Shown here: positions 8,436-17,012 of the stretch, one piece after another
Position numbering within the stretch: the first letter of the stretch is position 1
How the letters are laid out: each line of letters begins with the position of its first letter
DNA from: Verrucomicrobiales bacterium
Lineage (GTDB): Bacteria > Verrucomicrobiota > Verrucomicrobiia > Limisphaerales > JACDHS01
DNA length: 34,761 nt
Reading direction: 5' to 3'
NCBI GenBank assembly: GCA_028293445.1
Contig: JAQGOU010000326.1
Coordinates: forward strand, 1-34,761
Program-made: the position numbers and the translations under genes
Notes under the pieces: generated by a model
The model's database searches: none
Seen by the model: only the letters and a program-made list of their open reading frames with translations
What the model was told of the DNA's origin: nothing

Positions 8436-9226
8436 TTCGTTCGTTGATGCCCGCCGATTAAATCTGGCAAATGTGCCTTCAAGTCGGTGAGACGCTGCAA
8501 CGTTTTGTCAAAATCTTCAATGAAATGTTGCGCCTGATATTTTTTGGATTCCCGCAGGCGGCGGATGGCGAGTTCGAGTTGGCGGCTTTCATTGGCAAAC
8601 TCCACTTGTAAACGCCGGGCCACGAGGTCCACCTGGCGCAGGTGTTTAAAACTCCGTAAGTCCGGGCAACGTCCACCGAGAAGGTCGACGATGTCCTCAC
8701 GGGCTTGTGACGTCACTTTTCGGTCAAAGGTGTAAAACCCGGTGAATTGTTTTCGCTCGAAGGCCCTCGTGTTGTTCGCTTGTTCGGTCAGGAACATCAC
8801 GCGATTGCGAATCCCTTCATACAGGATCACCCGAAATTTTCCAAGGAACGCCTCGGCATCGTTGCAATACTTCACGCGATGAGTCTTCCGCGCGAGTTTC
8901 CCCGTGGCGATGACCTGCACGTCCTCCAGGACTTTGGCCAGTTGCAGATAGCGTTCGTGTTCGGCTTCGAACTGCTCGGCATCCTGAAAGGTGGCCAGGA
9001 ATCTGCCGTTCTCTTCTTCAAGCGCAAATTCTTCAATCGCGCGACTGAAGGCAGCGACCGATTTGGCGTCGAAGAGGAAAAAGGTATTTTCTGTGAGTGA
9101 CTCAGGAGAAATGGCGTCACACGCTTTGTGGGCGCAATCGATTCTCGAGATGGCCGCGTTATCGGGCAGGTATTCCCGGACACGTTCCAGAAAGGTTTCG
9201 TTGTTTAAAACTTTTTTGGTTCGCAC
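8432..9226 (-). CDS. DICT-like sensory domain protein
   Basis: 264 residues starting at GTG 9226; the first ATG alternatives lie well inside. Residues about 45-110 resemble the DICT domain, a sensory module associated with cyclic-di-GMP and two-component proteins. The cues are FSRAIEEFALEE, then FLATFQDAEQFEAEHERYLQLAKV and a short hydrophobic strand VQVIATGK. The C-terminal third is rich in charged helices (possible coiled coil, about 195-260). No output domain is recognisable, so it would act by contact or through its operon partners, the GST-like protein and PhoH2 ATPase. I identified the domain by pattern recall only. It is promoter-proximal in the operon; the 590-bp structured gap lies upstream. 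Confidence 0.55.
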   Translation of the reverse strand: MRTKKVLNNETFLERVREYLPDNAAISRIDCAHKACDAISPESLTENTFFLFDAKSVAAFSRAIEEFALEEENGRFLATFQDAEQFEAEHERYLQLAKVLEDVQVIATGKLARKTHRVKYCNDAEAFLGKFRVILYEGIRNRVMFLTEQANNTRAFERKQFTGFYTFDRKVTSQAREDIVDLLGGRCPDLRSFKHLRQVDLVARRLQVEFANESRQLELAIRRLRESKKYQAQHFIEDFDKTLQRLTDLKAHLPDLIGGHQRTK

Positions 9227-9817
9227 GCCCTAAAGCTAGGGAGGACTACGGCAAAAGTAAAAGGCGTTTTCCCCCACGTGGGCCTACGACGATGTCTGAC
9301 GAGTTTGGTTCGTACTCAAGGGGAAAGCGTCTGGCGCTAAAGGCTTCGGAAGGAAGGCATATGCCTATATATATGCGGACTGGCGTGAGAGCGCTGAAAA
9401 CCATTTCGCAAGAGTCCAATATCGTTTCTTGAACCAAAACGGAGTCCGGAAGTTTCTGGAATTGTTTTTAGAAGCTAAAAAACTTTCCAGAAATTTCTGG
9501 GGTTTCTTAAATAGCGGAAAATCAGGCACTTGCGACAAATGAGTCTTTTTTTCGAGAAATAGGGGCGAATCGGAAGAAAACTGGAATTCAAAGCCGCACC
9601 ACGAGGACCCTATTGTTCGGAGATCCCGGATCCTTTTCACGTCCAGAACCATTTTGGAGCCAAAACGTCGTCATGTTCGCCGGAATTCCGCGCATCCCGT
9701 TTGCGCTCGATTTTGTCCAGCCTGCTGCACTCGTAAATATCCCGTGGAAAAAAACTTCCAACGTTATGCTTGCCAAACGGCCTTCGTTACATAGATTTAA
9801 CGGCTCGTTTTCAAATA
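9227..9817. other. 591-bp palindrome-rich intergenic region
   Basis: No convincing gene is present between the divergent DICT-like operon and yajC. It must carry both promoters. It contains several perfect palindromes: CCCACGTGGG (9273-9282), AGGCATATGCCT (9355-9366), CCAGAAATTTCTGG (9487-9500) and CGGAATTCCG (9681-9690). It also holds a long imperfect hairpin (9446-9500), listed separately. Short ORFs here have no recognisable domains and weak starts. Confidence 0.6.
9446..9500. repeat. Long imperfect hairpin
   Basis: The arms 9446-9461 and 9485-9500 pair over 16 positions; the two non-Watson-Crick positions are G-U wobbles on the plus-strand transcript. Inside them GTTTTTAG (9464-9471) pairs with CTAAAAAAC (9475-9483) with one bulged A and a 3-nt loop. 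The outer right arm is itself a 14-bp palindrome. It has no T tract and lies about 320 bases from yajC, so it is not an obvious terminator. It could be a structured leader, a small RNA or a remnant of a palindromic repeat element. Confidence 0.6.
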
Positions 9818-10159
9818 ATGATCTGGAACCATTTCAATTTACTATTGGCAGACACTGTAACCCAGCCGAACCCGACTGCTGAGACGGTTAAAATGATCGG
9901 CACAATGGCCGTCATGGGGGCTGCTCTTTACTTTATCATGATCCGTCCGCAGCAGAAGAAGGCGAAGGAGCATCAGGCTCTCCTTTCCTCATTGAAGCCG
10001 GGCGACAAGGTCGTCACCAGTGGCGGAATTGTTGGCGTGGTCATCAGTGTAAAAGACAAGAATGTTTCCATTCGTTCCGCAGATTCCAAATTCGAAGTTT
10101 TGAAGTCCGCTGTTACCGAACTCAGCGAACGTGGCAGCGAGACAACTGAATCCAAATAA
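9818..10159 (+). CDS. yajC: Preprotein translocase accessory subunit YajC
   Basis: 113 residues from ATG 9818; an upstream in-frame TTG at 9770 would add 16 residues that do not resemble the family, so I prefer the ATG. One membrane segment (about residues 27-44, ending in FIMIRPQQKKAKEHQ) is followed by the conserved cytoplasmic domain LKPGDKVVTSGGIVGVV. The I(M/R)RPQQK motif after the membrane span is diagnostic. YajC associates with SecDF and the SecYEG channel. The stop is separated by one base from the secDF start, the standard gene order. Confidence 0.95.
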   Translation: MIWNHFNLLLADTVTQPNPTAETVKMIGTMAVMGAALYFIMIRPQQKKAKEHQALLSSLKPGDKVVTSGGIVGVVISVKDKNVSIRSADSKFEVLKSAVTELSERGSETTESK

Positions 10160-10160
10160 C

Positions 10161-12710
10161 ATGAATCGCAATTACTATCTGAAATTGGCGCTGGTTCTTT
10201 TCCTGGTCGCCTGGTCTGTCTACTCCATTTATCCGCCCACCAATCGTGATTTGATCCAGACCTTTCGCGAAAAAGCTGAAAAGCCCGATGCCGCGTTCAA
10301 TGCCATCGTCAAGCATGCGGAAGAATTGCGCGATCAAGACCGCAAGGACAAGAAGGCGGATCACCCCTACGCGAATCTAAAGGAAGCGATCGGCACGACC
10401 AACGACGTCACCAAATACTTCCCGCTCGTTGATGCGAAGTCGGAAACGGATCCGACACGAGCAGTTTTGAACTACGTGCAAAAGGAAGCTGCGGGCAAAA
10501 TTCATCTCGGCCTTGATCTGCGCGGCGGTTCCTCGTTCCTCCTGGCCATGGATGCGAGTAGTCTCACAAACAGTGTCAATGATAAGAAGAGCGCGTTGGA
10601 TCAAGCCGTTGAAGTGTTGCGCAAACGTGTCGATCGTCTCGGCGTGGCTGAGCCTCTAATCCAACCTGAAGGTGAAGACCGTATTCTCGTGCAGGTTCCA
10701 GGTGCTTCTGAATCTGAACGCGAAGAAATTCGCACTACTCTCCAAAAAGCAGCCTTTCTCGAATTCCGCATGGTCCATCCCGACAGCTACGAAATGATCA
10801 AGCAGGGGAGTGTGGAACCGGGTTGGGTAATTCTGAAGGAACCAGCTCGTCACAAAGCGGGCGCTAACAACGAACCGAATGCTTACGTCGTCAGCAAGAA
10901 AGCCGAGAAGGGTTTGACCGGCAAATATGTTACCCACGCAGGCGTGAGCCGTGATCCAACGACGGGCCATCCTTACATTGATTTCGAATTGAATGCGGAA
11001 GGCGCCCAAAAGTTTGAGCAAATTACAACCGAGTATGCTCCTCGCGAGGGCAAACGCCATCAGTTGGCCATTGTGCTCGACGGTGAACTTTATTCGGCCC
11101 CGACCATTAACGGTGCGATTTCTGGCGGACGCGCGCAAATCACTGGTGATTTCACCCTTCAGGAAGCGTTCTCCCTGGCCAATACTTTGGAAAATCCGTT
11201 GCAGGCACCGGTCAAGATTCTTTCTGAAAACAGTGTCGATCCTTCGCTGGGTGCGGACACGATCTCGAGCGGTATCAAATCCGCGATCTACGGTATTATC
11301 TTTGTGGCCGCGTTCATGGCGATTTATTACCTCTTCGCAGGTGTGGTCGCGAATGTGGCGCTGATTACCAACATCATCATTCTTTTCGGCGTCATGTGTT
11401 CGGTCGGAACAACGCTGACGTTGCCGGGTATCGCCGGTATCGTTCTAACCGCTGGTATGGCGGTCGATGCGAACGTCCTGATCTTTGAACGTATTCGTGA
11501 AGAGTTGGCGCACGGGAAGTCGATGCGCGGTGCGCTGAATGCCGGTTATTCCCGCGCTTTCGGGACCATCTTTGACTCACACGTTACGACGTTAATTTCC
11601 TCAATCATCCTGATTTTCATGGGCACAGGTTCCATCAAAGGATTCGGTATCGCCCTGACGATCGGTGTGGCCGCCAGCTTGTTCACGGCGCTCGTCGTAA
11701 CTCGTTTGGTGTTCGACTTCATGCTCGACAAAGGGTTGCTCAAGTCGATGAAGATGATGCATTTCAGATTCCCGCAGAACATCAACTTCATGAAGTTGGC
11801 CAAGCCGGCGTTTATCACATCATGGGCGATTATCATTGTCGGCCTTGGTGTTGGTTTCACCCGCGGCGAGAAGTTGCTCGGCATTGATTTCGTGGGCGGT
11901 GATAACGTGACGCTCAGCTATCAAGGGCCAAAGGTTGCAGCGGAAGAGTTGCGCAAGGCGCTCGATGCAGCGAAAATTCCAGAGCCTCTCATTCAGTATC
12001 AAAAGAATGAAGCGACTGGCGGCGACCTGTTGCGCGTCACCAGTAAGGGCGGCAGCGGGGAAGTGATACCCGGTGTGCTTGTTAAAGCGTTCCCGAACGC
12101 CGGTTTCAAATTGGTTGGGAAAGAAACGGTTGGTCCGACAGTTGGTGTAGAGATTCAAAAATCCGCGCTCGTTGCGTTGATTCTTTCGCTCTTCGGTATC
12201 CTGATCTACGTAGCTCTTCGCTACGAATTCTCCTTTGCTGTCGGCGCGGTGATCGCGATCATGCACGATTTGTTGATGACCATCGGCATTTATTGCATGG
12301 CGAACTATTTCACCGGCGGTGCGGCGCAATTCAACGCGACAGTCGTGGCGGCGCTCTTGACCATCGTCGGTTTCTCGATCAACGACACGATCGTTATCTT
12401 TGACCGTATTCGTGAAGACTTGAAGCTCGGTGTGCGCGGCACATTCCCTGAAATCATTAATCAGGCACTGAATCAAACCCTGAGCCGTACGATTATCACC
12501 TCAGGCACCGTGTTCCTGGCGACTCTCTCGCTTTACATCTTCGGCGGGGGCGCAATCAACGATTTCGCGTTCACTTTCCTCGTTGGTATCATCACTGGAA
12601 CTTACTCGTCGATTTACATCGCGAGCGCTTTTGTTCTCTGGTGGCACAAAGGAGAGCGTCCGAAGATTGCCTCGCAGGTCACGATGGATTCGGTTGCCGC
12701 CAAGGTTTAG
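10161..12710 (+). CDS. secDF: Protein translocase SecD-SecF fusion
   Basis: 849 residues from ATG 10161; a GTG at 10131 lies inside yajC. The N-terminal membrane anchor (about residues 6-23) precedes a large periplasmic region with the SecD signature LGLDLRGGSSF (about 115-125). A six-span SecD membrane domain follows, with GMAVDANVLIFERIREE. The SecF half begins near residue 530 with its own anchor and the SecF motif LLGIDFVGGDNVTL (about 573). It ends with a second six-span domain carrying FSINDTIVIFDRIRED. Fusion of the two subunits is normal in several phyla, including Verrucomicrobiota. SecDF uses the proton gradient to help pull exported proteins through the channel. Confidence 0.97.
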   Translation: MNRNYYLKLALVLFLVAWSVYSIYPPTNRDLIQTFREKAEKPDAAFNAIVKHAEELRDQDRKDKKADHPYANLKEAIGTTNDVTKYFPLVDAKSETDPTRAVLNYVQKEAAGKIHLGLDLRGGSSFLLAMDASSLTNSVNDKKSALDQAVEVLRKRVDRLGVAEPLIQPEGEDRILVQVPGASESEREEIRTTLQKAAFLEFRMVHPDSYEMIKQGSVEPGWVILKEPARHKAGANNEPNAYVVSKKAEKGLTGKYVTHAGVSRDPTTGHPYIDFELNAEGAQKFEQITTEYAPREGKRHQLAIVLDGELYSAPTINGAISGGRAQITGDFTLQEAFSLANTLENPLQAPVKILSENSVDPSLGADTISSGIKSAIYGIIFVAAFMAIYYLFAGVVANVALITNIIILFGVMCSVGTTLTLPGIAGIVLTAGMAVDANVLIFERIREELAHGKSMRGALNAGYSRAFGTIFDSHVTTLISSIILIFMGTGSIKGFGIALTIGVAASLFTALVVTRLVFDFMLDKGLLKSMKMMHFRFPQNINFMKLAKPAFITSWAIIIVGLGVGFTRGEKLLGIDFVGGDNVTLSYQGPKVAAEELRKALDAAKIPEPLIQYQKNEATGGDLLRVTSKGGSGEVIPGVLVKAFPNAGFKLVGKETVGPTVGVEIQKSALVALILSLFGILIYVALRYEFSFAVGAVIAIMHDLLMTIGIYCMANYFTGGAAQFNATVVAALLTIVGFSINDTIVIFDRIREDLKLGVRGTFPEIINQALNQTLSRTIITSGTVFLATLSLYIFGGGAINDFAFTFLVGIITGTYSSIYIASAFVLWWHKGERPKIASQVTMDSVAAKV

Positions 12711-12744
12711 TCCCCGGGGCGGGGATCGTTTGTTGTGGATTATA

Positions 12745-12772
12745 TGTTGCATCGTGACGAAGCGATGCAACA
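12745..12772. repeat. Perfect 10-bp inverted repeat upstream of the TerC gene
   Basis: TGTTGCATCG (12745-12754) and CGATGCAACA (12763-12772) are exact reverse complements with an 8-nt loop. It lies 26 bases before the terC-family start and 34 after the secDF stop. There is no T tract, so it is not a typical terminator. It may be an operator for the downstream gene or an mRNA stem-loop. Confidence 0.7.
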
Positions 12773-12798
12773 GTTGATGCTGTAATCATTCATTAACG

Positions 12799-13767
12799 AT
12801 GCTTGCCATCACCGAGATCACGTCCTGGCATTGGGTTGGTTTTATCGTGGTCGTGCTGATTCTGATTGGCATCGATCTCGGGGTTTTTCACCGCAAGGCA
12901 CACGTCGTCAAATTCAAAGAAGCGTTGATCTGGACCTTCCTGTGGTTTGGGTTGGCGATGCTCTTCTCCTTCGGTTTAGCGCACTTTCGCACGCGGGAGG
13001 AATCCCTGCAGTTTTTCACCGGCTACATCATCGAATTATCCCTTTCGATGGATAACGTGTTTGTAATCGCCGTGATCTTCTCCTATTTCCGTGTCCCCCT
13101 GGTGAATCAGCATCGCGTTTTGTTTTGGGGTATCCTGGGTGCGCTGATCATGCGCGGAACATTCATCGGAGTGGGGATCATATTGATTCAACATTTCCAC
13201 TGGATTCTCTACGTCCTGGCGTTGCTTGTAATTTACAGCGGCATCAAAACATTTTTCTCCACAGAATCTGGCGTGGAACCAGAAAAGAACGGGATCATCC
13301 GGCTCACGCGAAAGTTCTTTCCGGTATCGAACGATTTCGTTGGTGATAAGTTTTTTACCCGTGAAAACGGTCGGACGATCTTAACACCGCTCGCCCTCGT
13401 TTTGCTGATGGTTGAGACGACCGACCTTATCTTTGCTCTCGATTCAATTCCCGCCATCTTTGCTGTGACTCAAGAGCCCTTCCTCGTGTTTACATCCAAT
13501 GTCTTTGCGATCCTTGGTTTGCGATCCCTGTATTTCGTTCTCGCGAATGCAATCAGTTACTTCCGTTTCCTGAAAGTTGGCCTTTCCGTGGTGCTCGTCT
13601 TTATCGGGCTGAAAATGATTCTTCCGTTAATGCACGAGCAGTTTAACTTTCTGGATAAGGTGCGCATCACAACCACACAATCGCTCTTGACGATTGCCGG
13701 GATTCTTTTGACCTCGGTCATCGTTTCCGTTCTCGCGGAAGCGTTTTCGCGCAAGCGGACAAAATGA
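12799..13767 (+). CDS. TerC-family integral membrane protein
   Basis: 322 residues with seven to nine predicted membrane spans. The family signatures are clear: IIELSLSMDNVFVIAVIF near residues 75-92, and VETTDLIFALDSIPAIFAVT near 211-230 with conserved acidic residues within the membrane. The Alx/TerC family is linked to metal export, in particular manganese, and in some bacteria to metal loading of exported enzymes. The original tellurite-resistance name is not evidence of that role here. The stop overlaps the recJ start by four bases (ATGA). A 10-bp inverted repeat lies just upstream; I did not see a yybP-ykoY manganese riboswitch. Confidence 0.93.
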   Translation: MLAITEITSWHWVGFIVVVLILIGIDLGVFHRKAHVVKFKEALIWTFLWFGLAMLFSFGLAHFRTREESLQFFTGYIIELSLSMDNVFVIAVIFSYFRVPLVNQHRVLFWGILGALIMRGTFIGVGIILIQHFHWILYVLALLVIYSGIKTFFSTESGVEPEKNGIIRLTRKFFPVSNDFVGDKFFTRENGRTILTPLALVLLMVETTDLIFALDSIPAIFAVTQEPFLVFTSNVFAILGLRSLYFVLANAISYFRFLKVGLSVVLVFIGLKMILPLMHEQFNFLDKVRITTTQSLLTIAGILLTSVIVSVLAEAFSRKRTK

Positions 13768-15473
13768 AATTTCGATGGTCTATTGCCCCGAGCCAGCCGC
13801 TGTTCACCGCAAAGATTGCGGTGGAACAGAAGGCCTCGCCACTTCTGGCGCAATGTTTATGGAATCGTGGCATCAGTGAGCCAGAGCAAGTAGATCGATT
13901 CCTCGGACCGCGCCTCAAGAACCTCGCCGATCCTTTTTTGATTCCCAACATGCAAATCGCGGTGGAGCGATTGCTTCTCGCGCGGGAAAAGAATCAATCG
14001 ATCGTTATTTTTGGCGACTACGATGTCGATGGGGTCAGCTCGACGGCGTTGCTCACCGAATTTTTGCGCGCACTCGGTTGGCGCATTGATTTCTATTTAC
14101 CCAACCGATTCGATGAAGGATACGGACTCAGTCAGGACGCCGTTGAGAATTGTCTGAAGAAATTTAAACCCGAACTGTTCCTCGCGGTGGATTGCGGCTC
14201 AACCGCCGTCGCGACGATTGGCTGGCTCAGCGAACGACAGATTGACGTTATCGTCCTGGATCATCACCAGGTTTCTGATCCTGCGCCGAACGCCGTCGCA
14301 TTGGTTAATCCACAGCTCGGTGCGAATTATCGCGAACTTTGCTCGGTCGGGCTTGCCTTCAAGCTGGCCCACGCGGTCCTGAAGCGGGCGCGTGAACTTG
14401 GGTTGCCCGGCACCGCAGAATATGATTTGCGGCCGATGCTCGATTTCGTTGCGCTCGGAACGATTGCTGACATCGTTCCGCTGAACGGGGAAAATCGCAT
14501 TCTTGTTACGTGCGGTTTAGAGCGGCTGAATTGCACGGAACGCCCGGGGTTGATTGCTTTGAAGTCGGTCGCGCAAATAGAAAATGCACTCGGGCCGCGT
14601 GAAGTCGGCTTTCAACTCGCACCGCGGCTCAATGCGGCAGGACGTCTCGAGACGGCCGAAGACGCATTGAACCTGCTGCTCGCCCGCGATCTCGCGGAAG
14701 CAGAGCCGATCGCGCAACGTCTGGATTCATGCAACCGCGAGCGACAGAAGATTGAGCGTGGCATCACCGAGGAGGTGATCGGAGCCATCAAGGCTCGTTT
14801 CAATCCTGAAACGGATTTCTTCCTCATCGAAGGCCAATTGCTGTGGCATATCGGTGTTGTCGGCATTGTTGCTTCGCGCGTCATGCATGAATTTTATCGA
14901 CCAGCCATCATCCTTGGTGGGGAAGGTGCAGAGTGGCGTGGTTCCGGGCGGAGCATCGAAGGATTCGATTTAGCCGCAGCGCTACGAAAGTGCGACGATT
15001 TGCTTTTGCGTCACGGCGGACACGCCATGGCGGCCGGACTTAGCATCGACTCAGAAAAGGTCGACGCCTTGCGTTGTCGCTTGAATGAAATCGCTCGCAC
15101 GACGCTTACGGCTGAACAACTGAAACCGGTCTTGCGCATCGATGCGGAAATTTCTCTTTCCGATTTGAATCTCGAGCGGGTGGAGGAATTGGAGCGCCTG
15201 GAGCCTCACGGACCTGCGAATCCATCAGTTCAACTCGTCGCGCGGAAGGTCTCCCATCAGCGTCCGCCACAACGCATGGGTAAAGAGAATCAACACGCAA
15301 AATTCCACGTCACGGATGGAAAACAAACCTTTGAAGCGGTCTGGTGGAATTGCGGCAAAGACGCTTCGTTTCCGAAAGTAATGTTCGACCTCGCCTTTGC
15401 CCCGCAGATTAATGAATACAACGGCAACCGCCGCGTGCAGTTGAAGGTGCTGGACTGGCACGCCATCGAGTAG
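13764..15473 (+). CDS. recJ: Single-stranded-DNA-specific exonuclease RecJ
   Basis: 569 residues, full length for the family. The DHH phosphoesterase domain shows GDYDVDGVSST (about 84-94), the DHH motif proper at 166-168 (VLDHHQVSDP), and DFVALGTIADIVPL. The DHHA1 domain has the glycine-rich RHGGHAMAAGLSI near 415-427, and a C-terminal OB-type region follows. RecJ is a 5'-to-3' single-strand exonuclease of recombination and mismatch repair that depends on Mn or Mg. Sharing a transcript with a TerC-family metal protein (4-base overlap) is notable, though this may be coincidental. Confidence 0.97.
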   Translation: MKFRWSIAPSQPLFTAKIAVEQKASPLLAQCLWNRGISEPEQVDRFLGPRLKNLADPFLIPNMQIAVERLLLAREKNQSIVIFGDYDVDGVSSTALLTEFLRALGWRIDFYLPNRFDEGYGLSQDAVENCLKKFKPELFLAVDCGSTAVATIGWLSERQIDVIVLDHHQVSDPAPNAVALVNPQLGANYRELCSVGLAFKLAHAVLKRARELGLPGTAEYDLRPMLDFVALGTIADIVPLNGENRILVTCGLERLNCTERPGLIALKSVAQIENALGPREVGFQLAPRLNAAGRLETAEDALNLLLARDLAEAEPIAQRLDSCNRERQKIERGITEEVIGAIKARFNPETDFFLIEGQLLWHIGVVGIVASRVMHEFYRPAIILGGEGAEWRGSGRSIEGFDLAAALRKCDDLLLRHGGHAMAAGLSIDSEKVDALRCRLNEIARTTLTAEQLKPVLRIDAEISLSDLNLERVEELERLEPHGPANPSVQLVARKVSHQRPPQRMGKENQHAKFHVTDGKQTFEAVWWNCGKDASFPKVMFDLAFAPQINEYNGNRRVQLKVLDWHAIE

Positions 15474-15476
15474 GAT

Positions 15477-16019
15477 TTATTTCTCCCGGAGCAGCTGTTC
15501 GATTTTCTTTTTCATCAATTCGTAATCCTTGTCGCCTTTGACGTACTGTCCGCCCGGGTGGATATGACGCACCACACCTTTGCGATCAATGAGGAAGCTG
15601 ACGCTCGTGAAACCTTGCTTCTCCCGATCCAGCCACCATTCGTGCAGCGTCTTCCAATCGGGATCAACCGCCACAGGAAACTTGAAGTGAAAGTTCTCCG
15701 CGAGCGCTTTAACGTCGCCATCTTTTAACGGAGCATCCCCTTTGTGGTGATAAAAACCGATCACCTGCAAACCACGATCGGAATAGCTTTCGTTAAATTC
15801 ATTCAGGGCGGGCGCCGTGGCGCGACAGTAGGGACACTCGGGAGCGGTCCACCAGCGGATGAGCACCACTTTACCGCGTAGATCCTTTAGTTGCAGTGGA
15901 GCCGAGTGAATCCAATTTGTGACGTTCCACTCCGGCGCCGGTTTGCCCAGAAGCGAGGACGTGTCTTTCCCAACAGCACAGGTGACAAGCAACCAACACA
16001 ACAGCAACGCTGCTCTCAT
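15477..16019 (-). CDS. Exported thioredoxin-like (TlpA/redoxin-family) protein
   Basis: 180 residues. A signal peptide (MRAALLLCWLLVTCAVG) targets it to the periplasm. The redoxin domain has LKDLRGKVVLIRWWTAPECP with the active-site pair C62-C65 (CPYC). This differs from the WCGPC of thioredoxin and fits the atypical TlpA/AhpC-TSA-like exported proteins. Later motifs are VIGFYHHKGDAPL and SFLIDRKGVVRHIHPGG. The start is immediately adjacent to the stop of the ThuA-domain gene upstream on the same strand (TAA directly followed by ATG), so the two are probably co-expressed. Confidence 0.9.
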   Translation of the reverse strand: MRAALLLCWLLVTCAVGKDTSSLLGKPAPEWNVTNWIHSAPLQLKDLRGKVVLIRWWTAPECPYCRATAPALNEFNESYSDRGLQVIGFYHHKGDAPLKDGDVKALAENFHFKFPVAVDPDWKTLHEWWLDREKQGFTSVSFLIDRKGVVRHIHPGGQYVKGDKDYELMKKKIEQLLREK

Positions 16020-16814
16020 TTATTTACCGTAACCCGCCTTGGGTTTCCCGTCGTCGCCTAATTTGTTGCAGGACCAAAGCAGTCCACGTGTGACGAGATC
16101 CAGGTATTCTTTCAACTCCATGGTTTCGACAGAATGTCCGAGCGTTGTTCCGAAGACGCGCGTTTTACCGTAAGTGTTCACCCAGATACTCGGATGCTCA
16201 TCGTTGGGTTTGTTCGGGGTGAGACTCTTGGCGAGCGGCGTGCAGTTGGGCCAGACCTGTTTGATTTCGTAAAGTTCATCGGGCTTGTCATGCCATTTTG
16301 CGGGCCAGCCTTTCATGATGGGATGCTCGGGTTTGACTGCGACGACATCAAACTCGCGACGGGCTTGATGGCGATAAGAACTGACGCCGAGCAGCTTTCT
16401 CCACTCGTCTGTTTGCGCTTCACGATAACTGTGGATCGAACAATGAATCATCACCGCAGGAATGCCGCTGTTTGTATGCGCCCGCACAATGCTGTCAATG
16501 AACGGAACATCGACCAGTTTGCCGGAGCATTCGTTGTGAACGATCACGTCGAAGTTTTTGATCCAATCCGGTTTTTCGTAGATGCTGAACTTGGTTTCTT
16601 TCTCATCCGCGCCACCTTCGTGAATGATGGTCCAGGTCACATTGGCGCGGGCGCTGATGCCTTCGGATAAAATTTTCTTTTGCGCTTCGTAATCATGGCA
16701 ACAACCGCCGGTGATCAGCAGGGCGCGAAGGGGAGCGGTGTCGGCTGCGGTGGCATTGGAGAGACGGATTGCCAACGAGAGGAACAATAAAACTTTCGAC
16801 AGGGTTTTTATCAC
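16020..16814 (-). CDS. Exported ThuA-domain protein (trehalose-utilisation-like)
   Basis: The ORF is open back to an ATG at 16958, but there is no internal Met. The first 48 codons of that longer form come partly from a repeat (the encoded LLSIDYWLFS stretch), so I propose GTG 16814. From there a signal peptide (VIKTLSKVLLFLSLAIRLSNATA) precedes the mature ThuA domain, giving 264 residues. ThuA features are ALLITGGCCHDYEAQKK, a Trp/acidic-rich DVIVHNECSG strand, MIHCSIHSYR, and GKTRVFGTTLGHS near the end. The fold is class-I glutamine-amidotransferase-like and the family is associated with carbohydrate metabolism; the reaction is unresolved. Such proteins are often numerous in Planctomycetes and Verrucomicrobiota. 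Confidence 0.85.
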   Translation of the reverse strand: MIKTLSKVLLFLSLAIRLSNATAADTAPLRALLITGGCCHDYEAQKKILSEGISARANVTWTIIHEGGADEKETKFSIYEKPDWIKNFDVIVHNECSGKLVDVPFIDSIVRAHTNSGIPAVMIHCSIHSYREAQTDEWRKLLGVSSYRHQARREFDVVAVKPEHPIMKGWPAKWHDKPDELYEIKQVWPNCTPLAKSLTPNKPNDEHPSIWVNTYGKTRVFGTTLGHSVETMELKEYLDLVTRGLLWSCNKLGDDGKPKAGYGK

Positions 16815-16888
16815 AAAAAGAGTGACGGGTTTCAGGAAGGGGAGGTTACTCAAAACGCGCGGTGGTGGCTTTGCTGCTGCGCGGCTGA

Positions 16889-16917
16889 ATAGCCAATAGT
16901 CGATAGACAATAGCCAA
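16889..16917. repeat. Heptamer-built repeat, left copy
   Basis: On the minus strand this reads TTGGCTAT, TGTCTAT, CGACTAT, TGGCTAT, i.e. 7-bp modules ending in CTAT. It is an imperfect inverted copy of 17013-17042, about 95 bp away. Confidence 0.75.
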
Positions 16918-17012
16918 ACGCCGAGATCGCTATATTGAGATTCTCTAGCGCTTCGCAACAGGCGAATAGGCGTGCGGGGCGAGCCGGTGGAGTTTCACGT
17001 TAGGTTGTCCCA

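Noticed and set aside
9770-9817. Extended YajC from a TTG start
   Set aside because: The 16 extra residues do not match YajC family N-termini; ATG 9818 gives the usual length.
12711-12798. yybP-ykoY manganese riboswitch upstream of the TerC gene
   Set aside because: The conserved loop and helix motifs of that family are not seen in this 88-nt gap; only a simple 10-bp inverted repeat is present.
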